A DNA stretch of 5,253 nucleotides from Treponema sp. (GCA_031271075.1 JAISWN010000375.1:1-5253), one strand, 5' to 3'. Shown: positions 1-5,253, numbered from the stretch's first letter. Program-made: numbers and translations. The notes: a model not told the origin generated them from the letters alone.

Positions 1-420
1 ACCGGATTTGAAGACAAAAAAACGGGCGCTTTTGATCCGGGGCTTGATCCCAACGGCAAGCTCGGTACACTGCTCCGCCGAATCGGAACGCTGATCGTAC
101 TGGCCGGGCAGGTACTCAACGCCGAAAGAAGGATCTTCCTCCCCAAGGGGGAGCGTGCCTGAAAAAAACACCCTGTCGCACTGGGGTTCGGAAAAAACCA
201 GCTCCGTTGCCCGGCGGAATTCCCCCTCCCCAAGCCCCCAGACATCGTAACGGTTAAGGATCCTTAAGCCTCCCAGTTCCCCCAGTTCCGGGTACCGGGC
301 CCCCAGAAAATCCGCAAGCTCCGCCTTTAACTGCCGCCCTTCCACATCGAAACCTTCCCGCTTTTCAACAAAAACCCGCCGTACCTTCATGGGCCCGGCA
401 GTTTGTCGCGCTTCGTGCAT
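1..420 (-). CDS. purL: Phosphoribosylformylglycinamidine synthase (FGAM synthase), N-terminal part, truncated by window edge
   Basis: FGAM synthase converts formylglycinamide ribonucleotide, glutamine and ATP to the amidine in step four of purine synthesis, in the cytosol. Translating the minus strand from 420 gives 140 codons with no stop, so the gene runs off the left edge. Recognisable PurL N-terminal motifs are MKVRRVFVEK (residues 11-20), RILNRYDV (53-60), the VFSEP segment (75-79) and VEYLPGQYDQR with SDSAEQC (101-118). This matches the long single-chain PurL type of clostridia and spirochaetes (about 1,200-1,300 residues, from family knowledge). ATG 420 is chosen because GGAGG lies at 425-429, four bases upstream. 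An in-frame TGA lies further upstream with no other start between. Met11 (ATG 390) fits the family start equally well by alignment but has no ribosome binding site. The downstream catalytic and glutaminase domains are not visible. Confidence 0.9.
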   Translation of the reverse strand, partial: MHEARQTAGPMKVRRVFVEKREGFDVEGRQLKAELADFLGARYPELGELGGLRILNRYDVWGLGEGEFRRATELVFSEPQCDRVFFSGTLPLGEEDPSFGVEYLPGQYDQRSDSAEQCTELAVGIKPRIKSARFFVFKSG

Positions 421-446
421 AGAACCTCCAAATGACCGGATGTTTC

Positions 447-530
447 AAAAAAAAATTTACCACGGAGATGCGGTTTACACGGAGAAAACCGGATTTGTAA
501 CAAAAACTCCGCGAAACTCCGTGTTTTTTT
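447..530. terminator. Possible bidirectional terminator formed by the repeat hairpin
   Basis: The CACGGAG/CTCCGTG inverted repeats are flanked on the plus strand by A9 (447-455) on the left and T7 (524-530) immediately after the right arm. Read on the minus strand, the stem is followed four bases later by T9, which would end transcripts from the upstream rseC-like gene (stop at 590) before purL. Read on the plus strand, the last stem is followed directly by T7. The loop of the inner pairing (22 nt) is long for a classical intrinsic terminator, so the function is uncertain and the element may only be a repeat. Confidence 0.4.
461..523. repeat. Intergenic CACGGAG/CTCCGTG nested inverted repeat
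   Basis: Four copies of one seven-base word occur in 63 bp: CACGGAG at 461-467 and 478-484, then its reverse complement as CTCCGCG (one mismatch) at 507-513 and CTCCGTG at 517-523. The arms can pair as nested stems, outer 461-467 with 517-523 and inner 478-484 with 507-513. I recall similar 'ccacggagacacggag' runs as dispersed intergenic repeats in diverse environmental bacteria; that is from memory and was not searched. The element fills the gap between the rseC-like gene and purL. Confidence 0.6.
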
Positions 531-589
531 AGCATACCAGGCGTGTCTTCCTCATAAAAAGCTGTTTGGACTTTACCGGCTCCTGGGGG

Positions 590-982
590 CTACAGAACCC
601 GCAGGATCCGGGGAAGGGTCTTTGGGGGGAAGCGTCTACGGAAGGCATAGAAACCCGCGGCGCCGGCAAAGAGGAGGATGAGTCCCGCCGCGGCGCGGGA
701 AGCCTCGCCCAGGGAGGGGAAGAGCAGGGCCGTTGCCAGGTAGCCGCCGGCAAAACCCGCGGCGGGGGGCAGGAAAGCGCCCAGGGCCTGGGTAAAAAGC
801 AGTTTCCCGCTCAGGCCGGTTTCCACAAGCTGGCCCGGTGAAAGTTCCCTGTTCCGCGTTTTTTCCGCCCTTACCGGGGCGATCTTCTTACATTCCCCCT
901 GCATACAGCCGAAACACCGGAACGGCCGTTCCGGCTCAAGGGTTACCAAATTTCCGGTTACTTCCAGCACGCGGCCTCTCAT
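590..982 (-). CDS. RseC/MucC-like small membrane protein (SoxR-reducing-system RseC family)
   Basis: A 130-residue protein with the RseC layout. A short N-terminal soluble part resembling a beta-barrel (MRGRVLEVTGNLVTLE) leads into a cysteine cluster C23-x2-C26-x4-C31 (CFGCMQGEC). A segment like the family's 'GQLVETGLSGK' follows (50-60), then two hydrophobic stretches at about 64-90 and 95-115 that look like membrane helices, and a basic tail (RRR 115-117). In E. coli RseC works with the Rsx/Rnf electron-transport complex to keep SoxR reduced, and in the same operon as rseAB it affects sigma-E signalling. Neither partner is visible here, so the specific role is open. ATG 982 overlaps the stop of the YmdB-like gene as ATGA, and GGAGG at 989-993 sits six bases upstream, so translation is probably coupled. 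It is the last gene of the operon; the stop is TAG at 592-590. The symbol is left blank because only family membership is supported. Confidence 0.75.
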   Translation of the reverse strand: MRGRVLEVTGNLVTLEPERPFRCFGCMQGECKKIAPVRAEKTRNRELSPGQLVETGLSGKLLFTQALGAFLPPAAGFAGGYLATALLFPSLGEASRAAAGLILLFAGAAGFYAFRRRFPPKTLPRILRVL

Positions 983-1896
983 CCCGGGCCTCCCCGGACA
1001 GCCTCATCCCCGGAGTCCGCCCCATCTTCGGCGGCCCGGCCGCTCCCCTCACCCTGGTCCGGCTCCTCTTTCCGGGCCATCCCGGGCAGGGGCAGGCGTA
1101 CCCGCCGGATGGACAGGGCCTTGCCTTTTTTATCCAGATCGAGCAGCACCCCTTGCAGTTCCGGTTTGTCTGTAGCTTCCCTGGTCCAGTCGGGGATACC
1201 GCTCAGGTATTCCCCTATCCGCCCCTCAATATCCACGCCCCCTACCGATTCGGCGCTCCCGGTACGGCCCGCGTCGGTTATCACCGCCGTACCGCCGGGC
1301 AGTACCGTCTCGTCCGCGGTCTGTACCCGGGTGTGGGAACCGATCACCGCGGAACAGCGGCCGTCGGCTAAGGCGAAAAGGGTCTTTTTTTCACCCGTGG
1401 CCCCGGCGTGAAAATCGACAATTACATAGGGGGTTTCCTGCCGCAGCCGTTCCAGGAGGCTGGGAAGCAGGGAAAAAGGATTATCCCCGTGGAGCTTGCC
1501 GAAGCCGCTCTGCCCCAGCAGCACCGTTACCGCCACTTTTTCGCTCCCCGCCTTGAAAATGCGGGAACCGATACCCGGCGCTCCGGCGTTCAGGTTTTCC
1601 GGCCGCAGCACATAGGGGATCTTTTCGATGTTCTCCGTAAGGTCCTTTTTGTAAAAACAACATTCCCCGGTGGTAAGCGCGTCGGCGCCCAGTTTGCGGA
1701 TGTAGGCGGCGTGGTTCCTGCCGAGGCCGTTTCCGCCGGTAACCCCGTCGGCGCAGACGATCACGAAATCAACGGCGTCCCCGGGAGGGCTCTGCCGTTC
1801 CGCCGGGGAGCCGCCTTTTTTGAATTCCGCCATACCTTTTTTGAACGCGTAGAGCCCGGCTTTTCCCACCAGTTCCGCAACATAGAGAATCTTCAT
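979..1896 (-). CDS. YmdB-like (TIGR00282-type) metallophosphoesterase homologue with altered active site
   Basis: A 305-residue protein that follows the YmdB/DR1281 family from end to end: MKILYVAELVGKAG (1-14), GVTGGNGLG (51-59), LTTGEC (74-79), YVLRPEN (95-101), VDFHAGATGEK (160-170), IGSHTRVQTAD (185-195), LPGGTAVITDAGRTG (199-213). Characterised members hydrolyse cyclic nucleotides with two metals. Most metal ligands differ here: E8 for Asp8, D50 for Glu39, G51 for Asn40, E78 for Asn67, C79 for His68 and R190 for His177 (B. subtilis numbering). H163 and H188 are kept. Residues about 270-305 form an extra acidic, Gly-rich tail absent from the usual ~265-residue protein. ATG 1896 is chosen from the family start M-(K/R)-I-L. 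It lies 25 bp after the TPR stop with only a weak ribosome binding site. The frame is open up to 2112, but that extension lies inside the TPR gene. It overlaps the rseC-like gene by ATGA. It may be a pseudoenzyme or a rebuilt metal site. Confidence 0.85.
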   Translation of the reverse strand: MKILYVAELVGKAGLYAFKKGMAEFKKGGSPAERQSPPGDAVDFVIVCADGVTGGNGLGRNHAAYIRKLGADALTTGECCFYKKDLTENIEKIPYVLRPENLNAGAPGIGSRIFKAGSEKVAVTVLLGQSGFGKLHGDNPFSLLPSLLERLRQETPYVIVDFHAGATGEKKTLFALADGRCSAVIGSHTRVQTADETVLPGGTAVITDAGRTGSAESVGGVDIEGRIGEYLSGIPDWTREATDKPELQGVLLDLDKKGKALSIRRVRLPLPGMARKEEPDQGEGSGRAAEDGADSGDEAVRGGPG

Positions 1897-1921
1897 AAGG
1901 TTACCGCTTATCCCCGGAAGC

Positions 1922-2530
1922 TCATTCGGCTTCCCCGACATAGTTGAACCCCGGCCGTTTATCCCGGGGCGATCCCCGCATCCGGTTTCCGTCAAAAGAG
2001 CCGCGACTGGCAGGGCCGCGGGAAAGGCCGGAGAGTATCCGTTCAAATTCCGCCGCCGCCTGGTAATCCTGGAGTTCCCGGCAGGTATCCCGCAGGTTAT
2101 ACAGGGCCTCATAGTAAACCGGGGAAAGGCTTATGGCTTCCTCAAAGCACTGGCGGGCTTCCTCGAAACTCCCTTCGGTAAAATACAGCACCCCCAGGTT
2201 GTTCCAGGTTTTCGGCGCGTATTCATCCCGTTCCAGGGCCGAATGGTAACATTCCTCGGAAAGCTCGAACTGTTCCAGTTCATAGTAGATGAGCCCCATG
2301 GAAACCCAGGCATCCGCGAGGTCGTCCTCAATAAACACCGCCCGGGAGAAACTGTTGATCGCTTCCTCGTAATCCCCGGTCCGCTGCTGGGCGATGCCGA
2401 GATTCAGCCATAACAGGGGATTCTCCGGCTCCATCACCAGGGCCTTTTGAAACAGGGGTATCGCGTCGTAGGGCCTGTTCGCCTCGGTAAGCGCGATGCC
2501 TGAGACATTCAAAGATTCGGCTGTTTCCAT
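1922..2530 (-). CDS. Tetratricopeptide repeat (TPR) protein
   Basis: A 202-residue soluble protein made almost entirely of TPRs, helix-pair units used for protein binding. Four 34-residue units are visible at about 3-36, 37-70, 71-104 and 105-138, with a degenerate fifth at 139-168. Each shows the W/L-G-Y-A-P pattern, for example LLWLNLGIAQ with YEEAINSFSRA (unit 2), and TWNNLGVLYF with FEEARQCFEEAISLSP (unit 4). The last ~34 residues are Gly/Arg-rich and probably disordered. No signal peptide or membrane segment is seen from the chosen start. ATG 2530 has GGAGG at 2538-2542, seven bases upstream. An in-frame ATG at 2602 would add 24 residues (MELWFIELWF...), but these are encoded by a tandem DNA duplication and no ribosome binding site precedes it. 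It is the first gene of a minus-strand operon with the YmdB-like (25-bp gap) and rseC-like genes, so it may be a scaffold for one of them. That role is an inference from position. Confidence 0.85.
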   Translation of the reverse strand: METAESLNVSGIALTEANRPYDAIPLFQKALVMEPENPLLWLNLGIAQQRTGDYEEAINSFSRAVFIEDDLADAWVSMGLIYYELEQFELSEECYHSALERDEYAPKTWNNLGVLYFTEGSFEEARQCFEEAISLSPVYYEALYNLRDTCRELQDYQAAAEFERILSGLSRGPASRGSFDGNRMRGSPRDKRPGFNYVGEAE

Positions 2531-2569
2531 TAGACCCCCTCCACTCAAAAATATACCGCAAAAGGGCCG

Positions 2570-2599
2570 GATAAACCAGAGCTCGATAAACCAGAGCTC
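2570..2599. repeat. Perfect 15-bp tandem duplication, two copies
   Basis: GATAAACCAGAGCTC occurs twice, back to back, at 2570-2584 and 2585-2599 with no mismatch. Each copy ends in the palindrome GAGCTC. The duplication lies upstream of the TPR gene start at 2530, either in the leader or the promoter zone. Perfect identity suggests a recent slippage duplication or a repeated protein-binding site. Confidence 0.85.
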
Positions 2600-2600
2600 C

Positions 2601-2627
2601 ATATCAACAAGCGTATTTTTTTGATAT
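2601..2627. repeat. 7-bp inverted repeat, possible operator
   Basis: ATATCAA at 2601-2607 and its exact reverse complement TTGATAT at 2621-2627 are separated by 13 bp that include a T run. The arm centres are 20 bp apart, about two helical turns, which would suit a dimeric regulator. The right arm also overlaps the candidate plus-strand -10. An AT-rich 7-bp match can arise by chance, so the regulatory reading is tentative. Confidence 0.35.
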
Positions 2628-2662
2628 AACCATCCCAGTATTTAACAAGAGAGCATTTGATA

Positions 2663-4171
2663 ATGAGAGACTTAAACAATTTTAATGCGGGTACAACAGA
2701 ATACGAACTGTTTTTCTTTCTCTATGAGAAAGTTATGTCCCGGGAGATCACCGCTTTTTCCCAGCTTAAAGAGCTTGTCAGGCCCATCCTCAAGAGCCAT
2801 GCGGCGCAGAATGTAATTTTGCGGGTTTTTGATCTGATAAAACAACTTAACTGGGGTTTTTTCGCCGATGTTTCCCCCAAAACTCACCGGAAACTCTGGC
2901 GGGAGATGGTTGTTTCGGACATGGATTTTCCCGAAGCGGGGGATATTAAGCGGACCATGCAGGTAGCGAACATCTACATCTGCATGCTGGACATCCACGG
3001 TTACACCAAATTCTGCCAGGAATCCCGGAACAACCTGTCCCGGCTCCACACCCTGGACAGGATTATCAACCACGAAGTCCGGCAGATCGCCACCCAATGC
3101 CAGTCGGTAAGCCGCAGGGACCGGGGGGACGAGATAGTGGTGGTCTCCCCCAGCGCCACCGATGCCCTTACCGTTACGCTGAGCATCATCGACTACTTCG
3201 CCAAGACCGAGGTGGTGAAAGATCCGGCCATATCCAACCGCCGGAAGGGCGGCGCGGCCAACAACCTCCCGGTATTCAAGATCTCCGCGGGGATCACAGG
3301 GGGAAATACCACCAGCCCCCTTATCGTTACCGAAGACGGGGATCTTTCGGGCTTCCTCCTCAATATCGGCGCGCGGCTCCAGACCAGGGCCAACGAGCTT
3401 TCCCCCCAGGAGTCCAGGGTCATGGTAAGCAAACAGGTGCAGATGAGTTTTATCAAAGAGAACCAGGTGGAAAAGCGCTCTCTCTTCCGGGATAACGCGG
3501 TCTACTTTCTCGATACGGGGATGATCGAATTCAAGGGGGTTATGCTTCCCACCTGCGAGGCCGTATTCACCAGCAGGGATCGGTACAAGGAGAAGATCAG
3601 CGAATCCCTGCAGAAGCTTTTCGGAGCCATCCGGGAAAACCTGTGGGAACAGCGGATATTCCTGGATATTCTGGAACTGATCGCCCGGACGGCAGTGAGT
3701 ATGCCTCCCTTTATGGTGAACCCGCCCCGGCCGATGTCGGGCCTTTCGGCCCTGAGCAACCAGTCGGTAATGGATCTGTGCCGTCAGGCCGCAAGGGCCT
3801 ACACCGCCGATGAGGATTACCCTGCGGCAATAGGAATACTCCGGCAGTTGGTGGAAGTTACCGGTATGATGCCGGATTTTGACCGTCTGATCTTTGATTA
3901 CCTCCAGGGGATATCCGCCCGCTACGACAGCCTCCTTACCCGGTATGATTCAGAGCTAAACAGGGAAATTGAGGCCAAGGCCAAGGAGATCTTTGCCGAC
4001 AATACCTACAAAACCTTGCAGGCCGCGAAAAACGGCGCCCTGATCTACGAAAAGCTCCTGGCCCGGGGCCGCAAGAGCAAGGCGCTGACCAAAAAGAAGA
4101 TCCTCTGGTACAAGCTGATCAAAGAATCCCAGGAAGAACTGGCCTTTACCCTTTACTCGGGGAAGAAGTAG
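2663..4171 (+). CDS. Cytoplasmic protein with class III adenylate/guanylate cyclase domain
   Basis: A 502-residue protein with no signal peptide or membrane helix. The centre (about 103-300) is a class III nucleotidyl cyclase domain. MLDIHGYTKF carries the first metal Asp (D110). RRDRGDEIVVV carries the second (D156), 46 residues on as expected. FKISAGITGG (205-214) is the usual 'iGi..G' strand. NIGAR gives the transition-state pair N234 and R238. D227, seven residues before N234, sits where adenylate cyclases place their adenine-specifying Asp; the partner Lys position holds R152. It should therefore make cAMP, less surely cGMP, from the NTP. About 25 extra residues (about 180-205) separate the metal strand from FKISAGI. 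Residues 1-100 and 300-502 are mostly helical and unassigned; 370-400 (RAYTADEDYPAAIGIL) looks TPR-like. ATG 2663 suits AAGAGAG at 2647-2653 (nine bases away); TTG 2657 is an alternative start. The gene is divergent from the TPR operon and convergent with the SGNH gene. Confidence 0.85.
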   Translation: MRDLNNFNAGTTEYELFFFLYEKVMSREITAFSQLKELVRPILKSHAAQNVILRVFDLIKQLNWGFFADVSPKTHRKLWREMVVSDMDFPEAGDIKRTMQVANIYICMLDIHGYTKFCQESRNNLSRLHTLDRIINHEVRQIATQCQSVSRRDRGDEIVVVSPSATDALTVTLSIIDYFAKTEVVKDPAISNRRKGGAANNLPVFKISAGITGGNTTSPLIVTEDGDLSGFLLNIGARLQTRANELSPQESRVMVSKQVQMSFIKENQVEKRSLFRDNAVYFLDTGMIEFKGVMLPTCEAVFTSRDRYKEKISESLQKLFGAIRENLWEQRIFLDILELIARTAVSMPPFMVNPPRPMSGLSALSNQSVMDLCRQAARAYTADEDYPAAIGILRQLVEVTGMMPDFDRLIFDYLQGISARYDSLLTRYDSELNREIEAKAKEIFADNTYKTLQAAKNGALIYEKLLARGRKSKALTKKKILWYKLIKESQEELAFTLYSGKK

Positions 4172-4196
4172 CCCTATAACCATTCAGTCACCTGCG

Positions 4197-4853
4197 CTAG
4201 GACCGAATAGTTACAAACCCCTGTACGATCTCCGCCACCAGTTCCGCCAGCTTCAGGTGGGCTTCCGGATCCAGGTGGATCCCGTCGGCCTTGCTGGAAC
4301 TGATATGCTCCCCCGCGTCCAGGTAGGCGGCCCCGCATTCCCTGGCAAGCTGCCGGTAAACAGGGGGGAGTTTTTTTGAAAGTTCCATGGAATCCCCGAA
4401 TTTGGGCCTGAAGACCGGAGAGTCCGCCGTGGGGGGCGGGCAGATAACGATCACTTTGGGAGCGGAGCCGCCGGGGCCCAGGCCCGAATCCCTGGCGGCC
4501 AAGGCTACCCGCTGGACTCCCCGGGCGATATCGTAGGGCATGGGGCTGAACCGGGACTTAAGATCGTTGGTTCCCAGCATTACCGCCACCACGTCCAGGG
4601 GCTTGTGGCTTTCCAGAATAGGCAGAAGCTGCCGCAGCCCGTTTTTGTCCCCCTCAACCTGATCTTCCCGGCAGCTTGTCCTGCCGTTGAGCCCCTCTTC
4701 CACCACCCACCAGAAGGGATCTTCCGGCGGGGCGTCCCGGTTCAGGAGCCTTTTCAGGGCCATAGGCCAGCGGGTTTTGTGATCGTAACGGGTCCCGGTA
4801 TGGGGATTGTAACCCCAGGTATTGGAATCCCCGTAACAGAGAATGGTTTTCAC
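4197..4853 (-). CDS. SGNH/GDSL hydrolase, arylesterase/acyltransferase type
   Basis: A 218-residue serine esterase of the SGNH fold. Block I is ILCYGDSNTWGYNP with nucleophile S10. Block II is VEEGLNGRTS, giving the oxyanion-hole Gly (about G54). Block III is VMLGTND with N96. Block V is DGIHLDPEAH with D190 and H193 completing the triad. The order, spacing and the 'EEGLNGRTS' and 'LDVVAVMLGTND' segments closely match the arylesterase/acyltransferase MsAcT of Mycobacterium smegmatis (from memory). It probably cleaves, or transfers acyl groups between, small esters; the natural substrate is unknown. There is no signal peptide, so it is cytosolic. The start is GTG 4853, overlapping the VOC gene stop as GTGA, with AGGTGAAGG just upstream; coupled translation is likely. 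The stop (TAG) is 25 bp from the convergent cyclase stop, and no terminator hairpin is evident in that gap. Confidence 0.85.
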   Translation of the reverse strand: MKTILCYGDSNTWGYNPHTGTRYDHKTRWPMALKRLLNRDAPPEDPFWWVVEEGLNGRTSCREDQVEGDKNGLRQLLPILESHKPLDVVAVMLGTNDLKSRFSPMPYDIARGVQRVALAARDSGLGPGGSAPKVIVICPPPTADSPVFRPKFGDSMELSKKLPPVYRQLARECGAAYLDAGEHISSSKADGIHLDPEAHLKLAELVAEIVQGFVTIRS

Positions 4854-5242
4854 TGAGCCTTCACCTGGAAAAATTCGATAACCTCGTGGTCGGGCCCCAG
4901 TACAAAGGCGTTACAGACCGCCATGGTTCCCAGCATGTTGTCTTTGGGCTCGGTCCGGGAAACCGCCCCGGCCCCTATCGCCAGATCGTAGGCGGCCCTG
5001 GCGTCATCGGTACGGAGCGCTACATGGGCCCAGTGGGCGTTGCTTTCCTCCTCCCCGTTTCCCCGGGGGATGATCTCCACCACCGCGCCGCCTCCCAGAT
5101 CCACCAGGTTTATGGTCTCTGGTTTATCCGCCATGGGAAAACTGAACACCACCTTCCCGCCCAGACCCTTGGTATAGAAGTCCAGGCTTTTTTTGGGGTC
5201 TTTTACCCAAAGGCCGATGTGATGATACCCGTTAAATGTCAT
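4850..5242 (-). CDS. VOC superfamily (glyoxalase/dioxygenase fold) protein
   Basis: A 130-residue cytosolic protein with two beta-alpha-beta-beta-beta modules of the vicinal oxygen chelate fold. Module 1 starts HHIGLWVKDPKKSLDFYTKGLGG (7-29, shown in part) and module 2 starts at HWAHVALRTDD (70-80). All four usual metal-ligand positions are filled: H8 (or H7), E56 in VVEIIP, H73, and E123 in HEVIEFFQ. This is the set used by glyoxalase I, whose length is also similar. Glyoxalase I (methylglyoxal detoxification) is possible, but VOC members with the same ligands include epimerases and dioxygenases, so no symbol is given. ATG 5242 has GGAG at 5250-5253, seven bases upstream. It is the first visible gene of a two-gene unit with the SGNH hydrolase; whether the unit extends further upstream is beyond the window. 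Confidence 0.85.
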   Translation of the reverse strand: MTFNGYHHIGLWVKDPKKSLDFYTKGLGGKVVFSFPMADKPETINLVDLGGGAVVEIIPRGNGEEESNAHWAHVALRTDDARAAYDLAIGAGAVSRTEPKDNMLGTMAVCNAFVLGPDHEVIEFFQVKAQ

Positions 5243-5253
5243 ACGCTCTCTCC

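Larger units (their letters stand above)
2531..2662. promoter_or_regulatory. Divergent promoter region between the TPR operon and the cyclase gene
   Basis: This 132-bp gap must hold the start signals of both divergent units. It is AT-richer than the flanking genes. Possible -10 elements are TATATT on the minus strand (2557-2552, read towards the TPR gene) and TATAAC at 2625-2630 on the plus strand, but neither has a convincing -35 at standard spacing. The cyclase gene has a weak Shine-Dalgarno, AAGAGAG, at 2647-2653. The region also carries a 15-bp tandem repeat and a short inverted repeat, listed separately. The exact promoters cannot be fixed by eye. Confidence 0.45.

Noticed and set aside
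531..557. Tiny minus-strand frame (MRKTRLVC) after the rseC-like gene
   Set aside because: Eight codons with no ribosome binding site and nothing to support translation.
838..1371. 177-codon plus-strand open frame
   Set aside because: It lies opposite the well-supported YmdB-like and rseC-like genes, has no ribosome binding site and its Pro/Arg/Gly-rich translation resembles no family; it is a G+C-rich antisense shadow. The plus-strand frames at 1408-1947, 566-841 and 1109-1411 are rejected for the same reason.
1897..2112. 72-residue N-terminal extension of the YmdB-like protein (start at 2112, or at ATG 1941)
   Set aside because: It overlaps the TPR coding sequence in another frame, its composition is unlike a protein domain, and the family begins exactly at MKIL (ATG 1896).
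2531..2602. Upstream start of the TPR gene giving MELWFIELWFIRPF...
   Set aside because: ATG 2530 has a strong GGAGG at good spacing, whereas ATG 2602 has none. The repeated ELWFI is just the translation of the 15-bp DNA duplication.
3097..3495. 132-codon plus-strand frame inside the cyclase gene
   Set aside because: It is a frame-shifted reading of the cyclase domain DNA; the cyclase frame carries all the conserved motifs.
4172..4196. Terminator between the convergent cyclase and SGNH genes
   Set aside because: The 25-bp gap shows no stem with a T run on either strand.
4605..4856. 83-codon plus-strand frame opposite the SGNH gene
   Set aside because: It is antisense to a gene with an intact catalytic triad, with no ribosome binding site or recognisable motif.

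Overview
The window looks like part of a spirochaete chromosome, most likely Treponema or a close relative. This is an inference from the kinds of proteins present (a clostridial/spirochaete-type large PurL, a YmdB-like protein with an altered active site, and a soluble class III cyclase inside a long unassigned protein), from G+C-rich coding sequence (about 55-60% by eye) and from AT-rich, poly-T-bearing intergenic gaps. There is no rRNA, tRNA or other marker to settle the taxonomy. Coding density is high, starts mostly carry good GGAGG-type ribosome binding sites, and no insertion sequence, prophage or CRISPR array is visible. It reads as an ordinary chromosomal region rather than an accessory island.

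Layout. (1) 1-420, minus: the first 140 codons of purL (formylglycinamidine ribonucleotide synthase); the rest lies beyond the left edge. (2) 421-589: a 169-bp gap holding a compact family of CACGGAG/CTCCGTG inverted repeats flanked by an A9 and a T7 run, either a dispersed intergenic repeat or a two-way terminator. (3) 590-2530, minus: a three-gene operon of a TPR protein, a YmdB-like (TIGR00282-type) metallophosphoesterase homologue and a small RseC/MucC-like membrane protein. The last two overlap by ATGA. (4) 2531-2662: a divergent intergenic region with a perfect 15-bp tandem duplication and a 7-bp inverted repeat. (5) 2663-4171, plus: a 502-residue cytoplasmic protein with a central class III nucleotidyl cyclase domain. 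(6) 4197-5242, minus: a two-gene unit of a VOC (glyoxalase-fold) protein and an SGNH hydrolase resembling the arylesterase/acyltransferase family, overlapping by GTGA and convergent with the cyclase gene.

How the genes may work together. The most interesting part is the centre. A cyclase domain with its expected metal and transition-state residues is divergently transcribed from an operon encoding a homologue of YmdB, a family with known cyclic-nucleotide phosphodiesterase members. In this homologue most canonical metal ligands are changed (D8->E, E39->D, N40->G, N67->E, H68->C, H177->R in B. subtilis numbering), while the fold motifs remain. It could be a cyclic-nucleotide-binding pseudoenzyme, or an enzyme with a rebuilt metal site. 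The link between cyclase, YmdB-like protein, TPR scaffold and RseC-like membrane protein is a hypothesis from gene position only. The VOC/SGNH pair and purL look unrelated to it.
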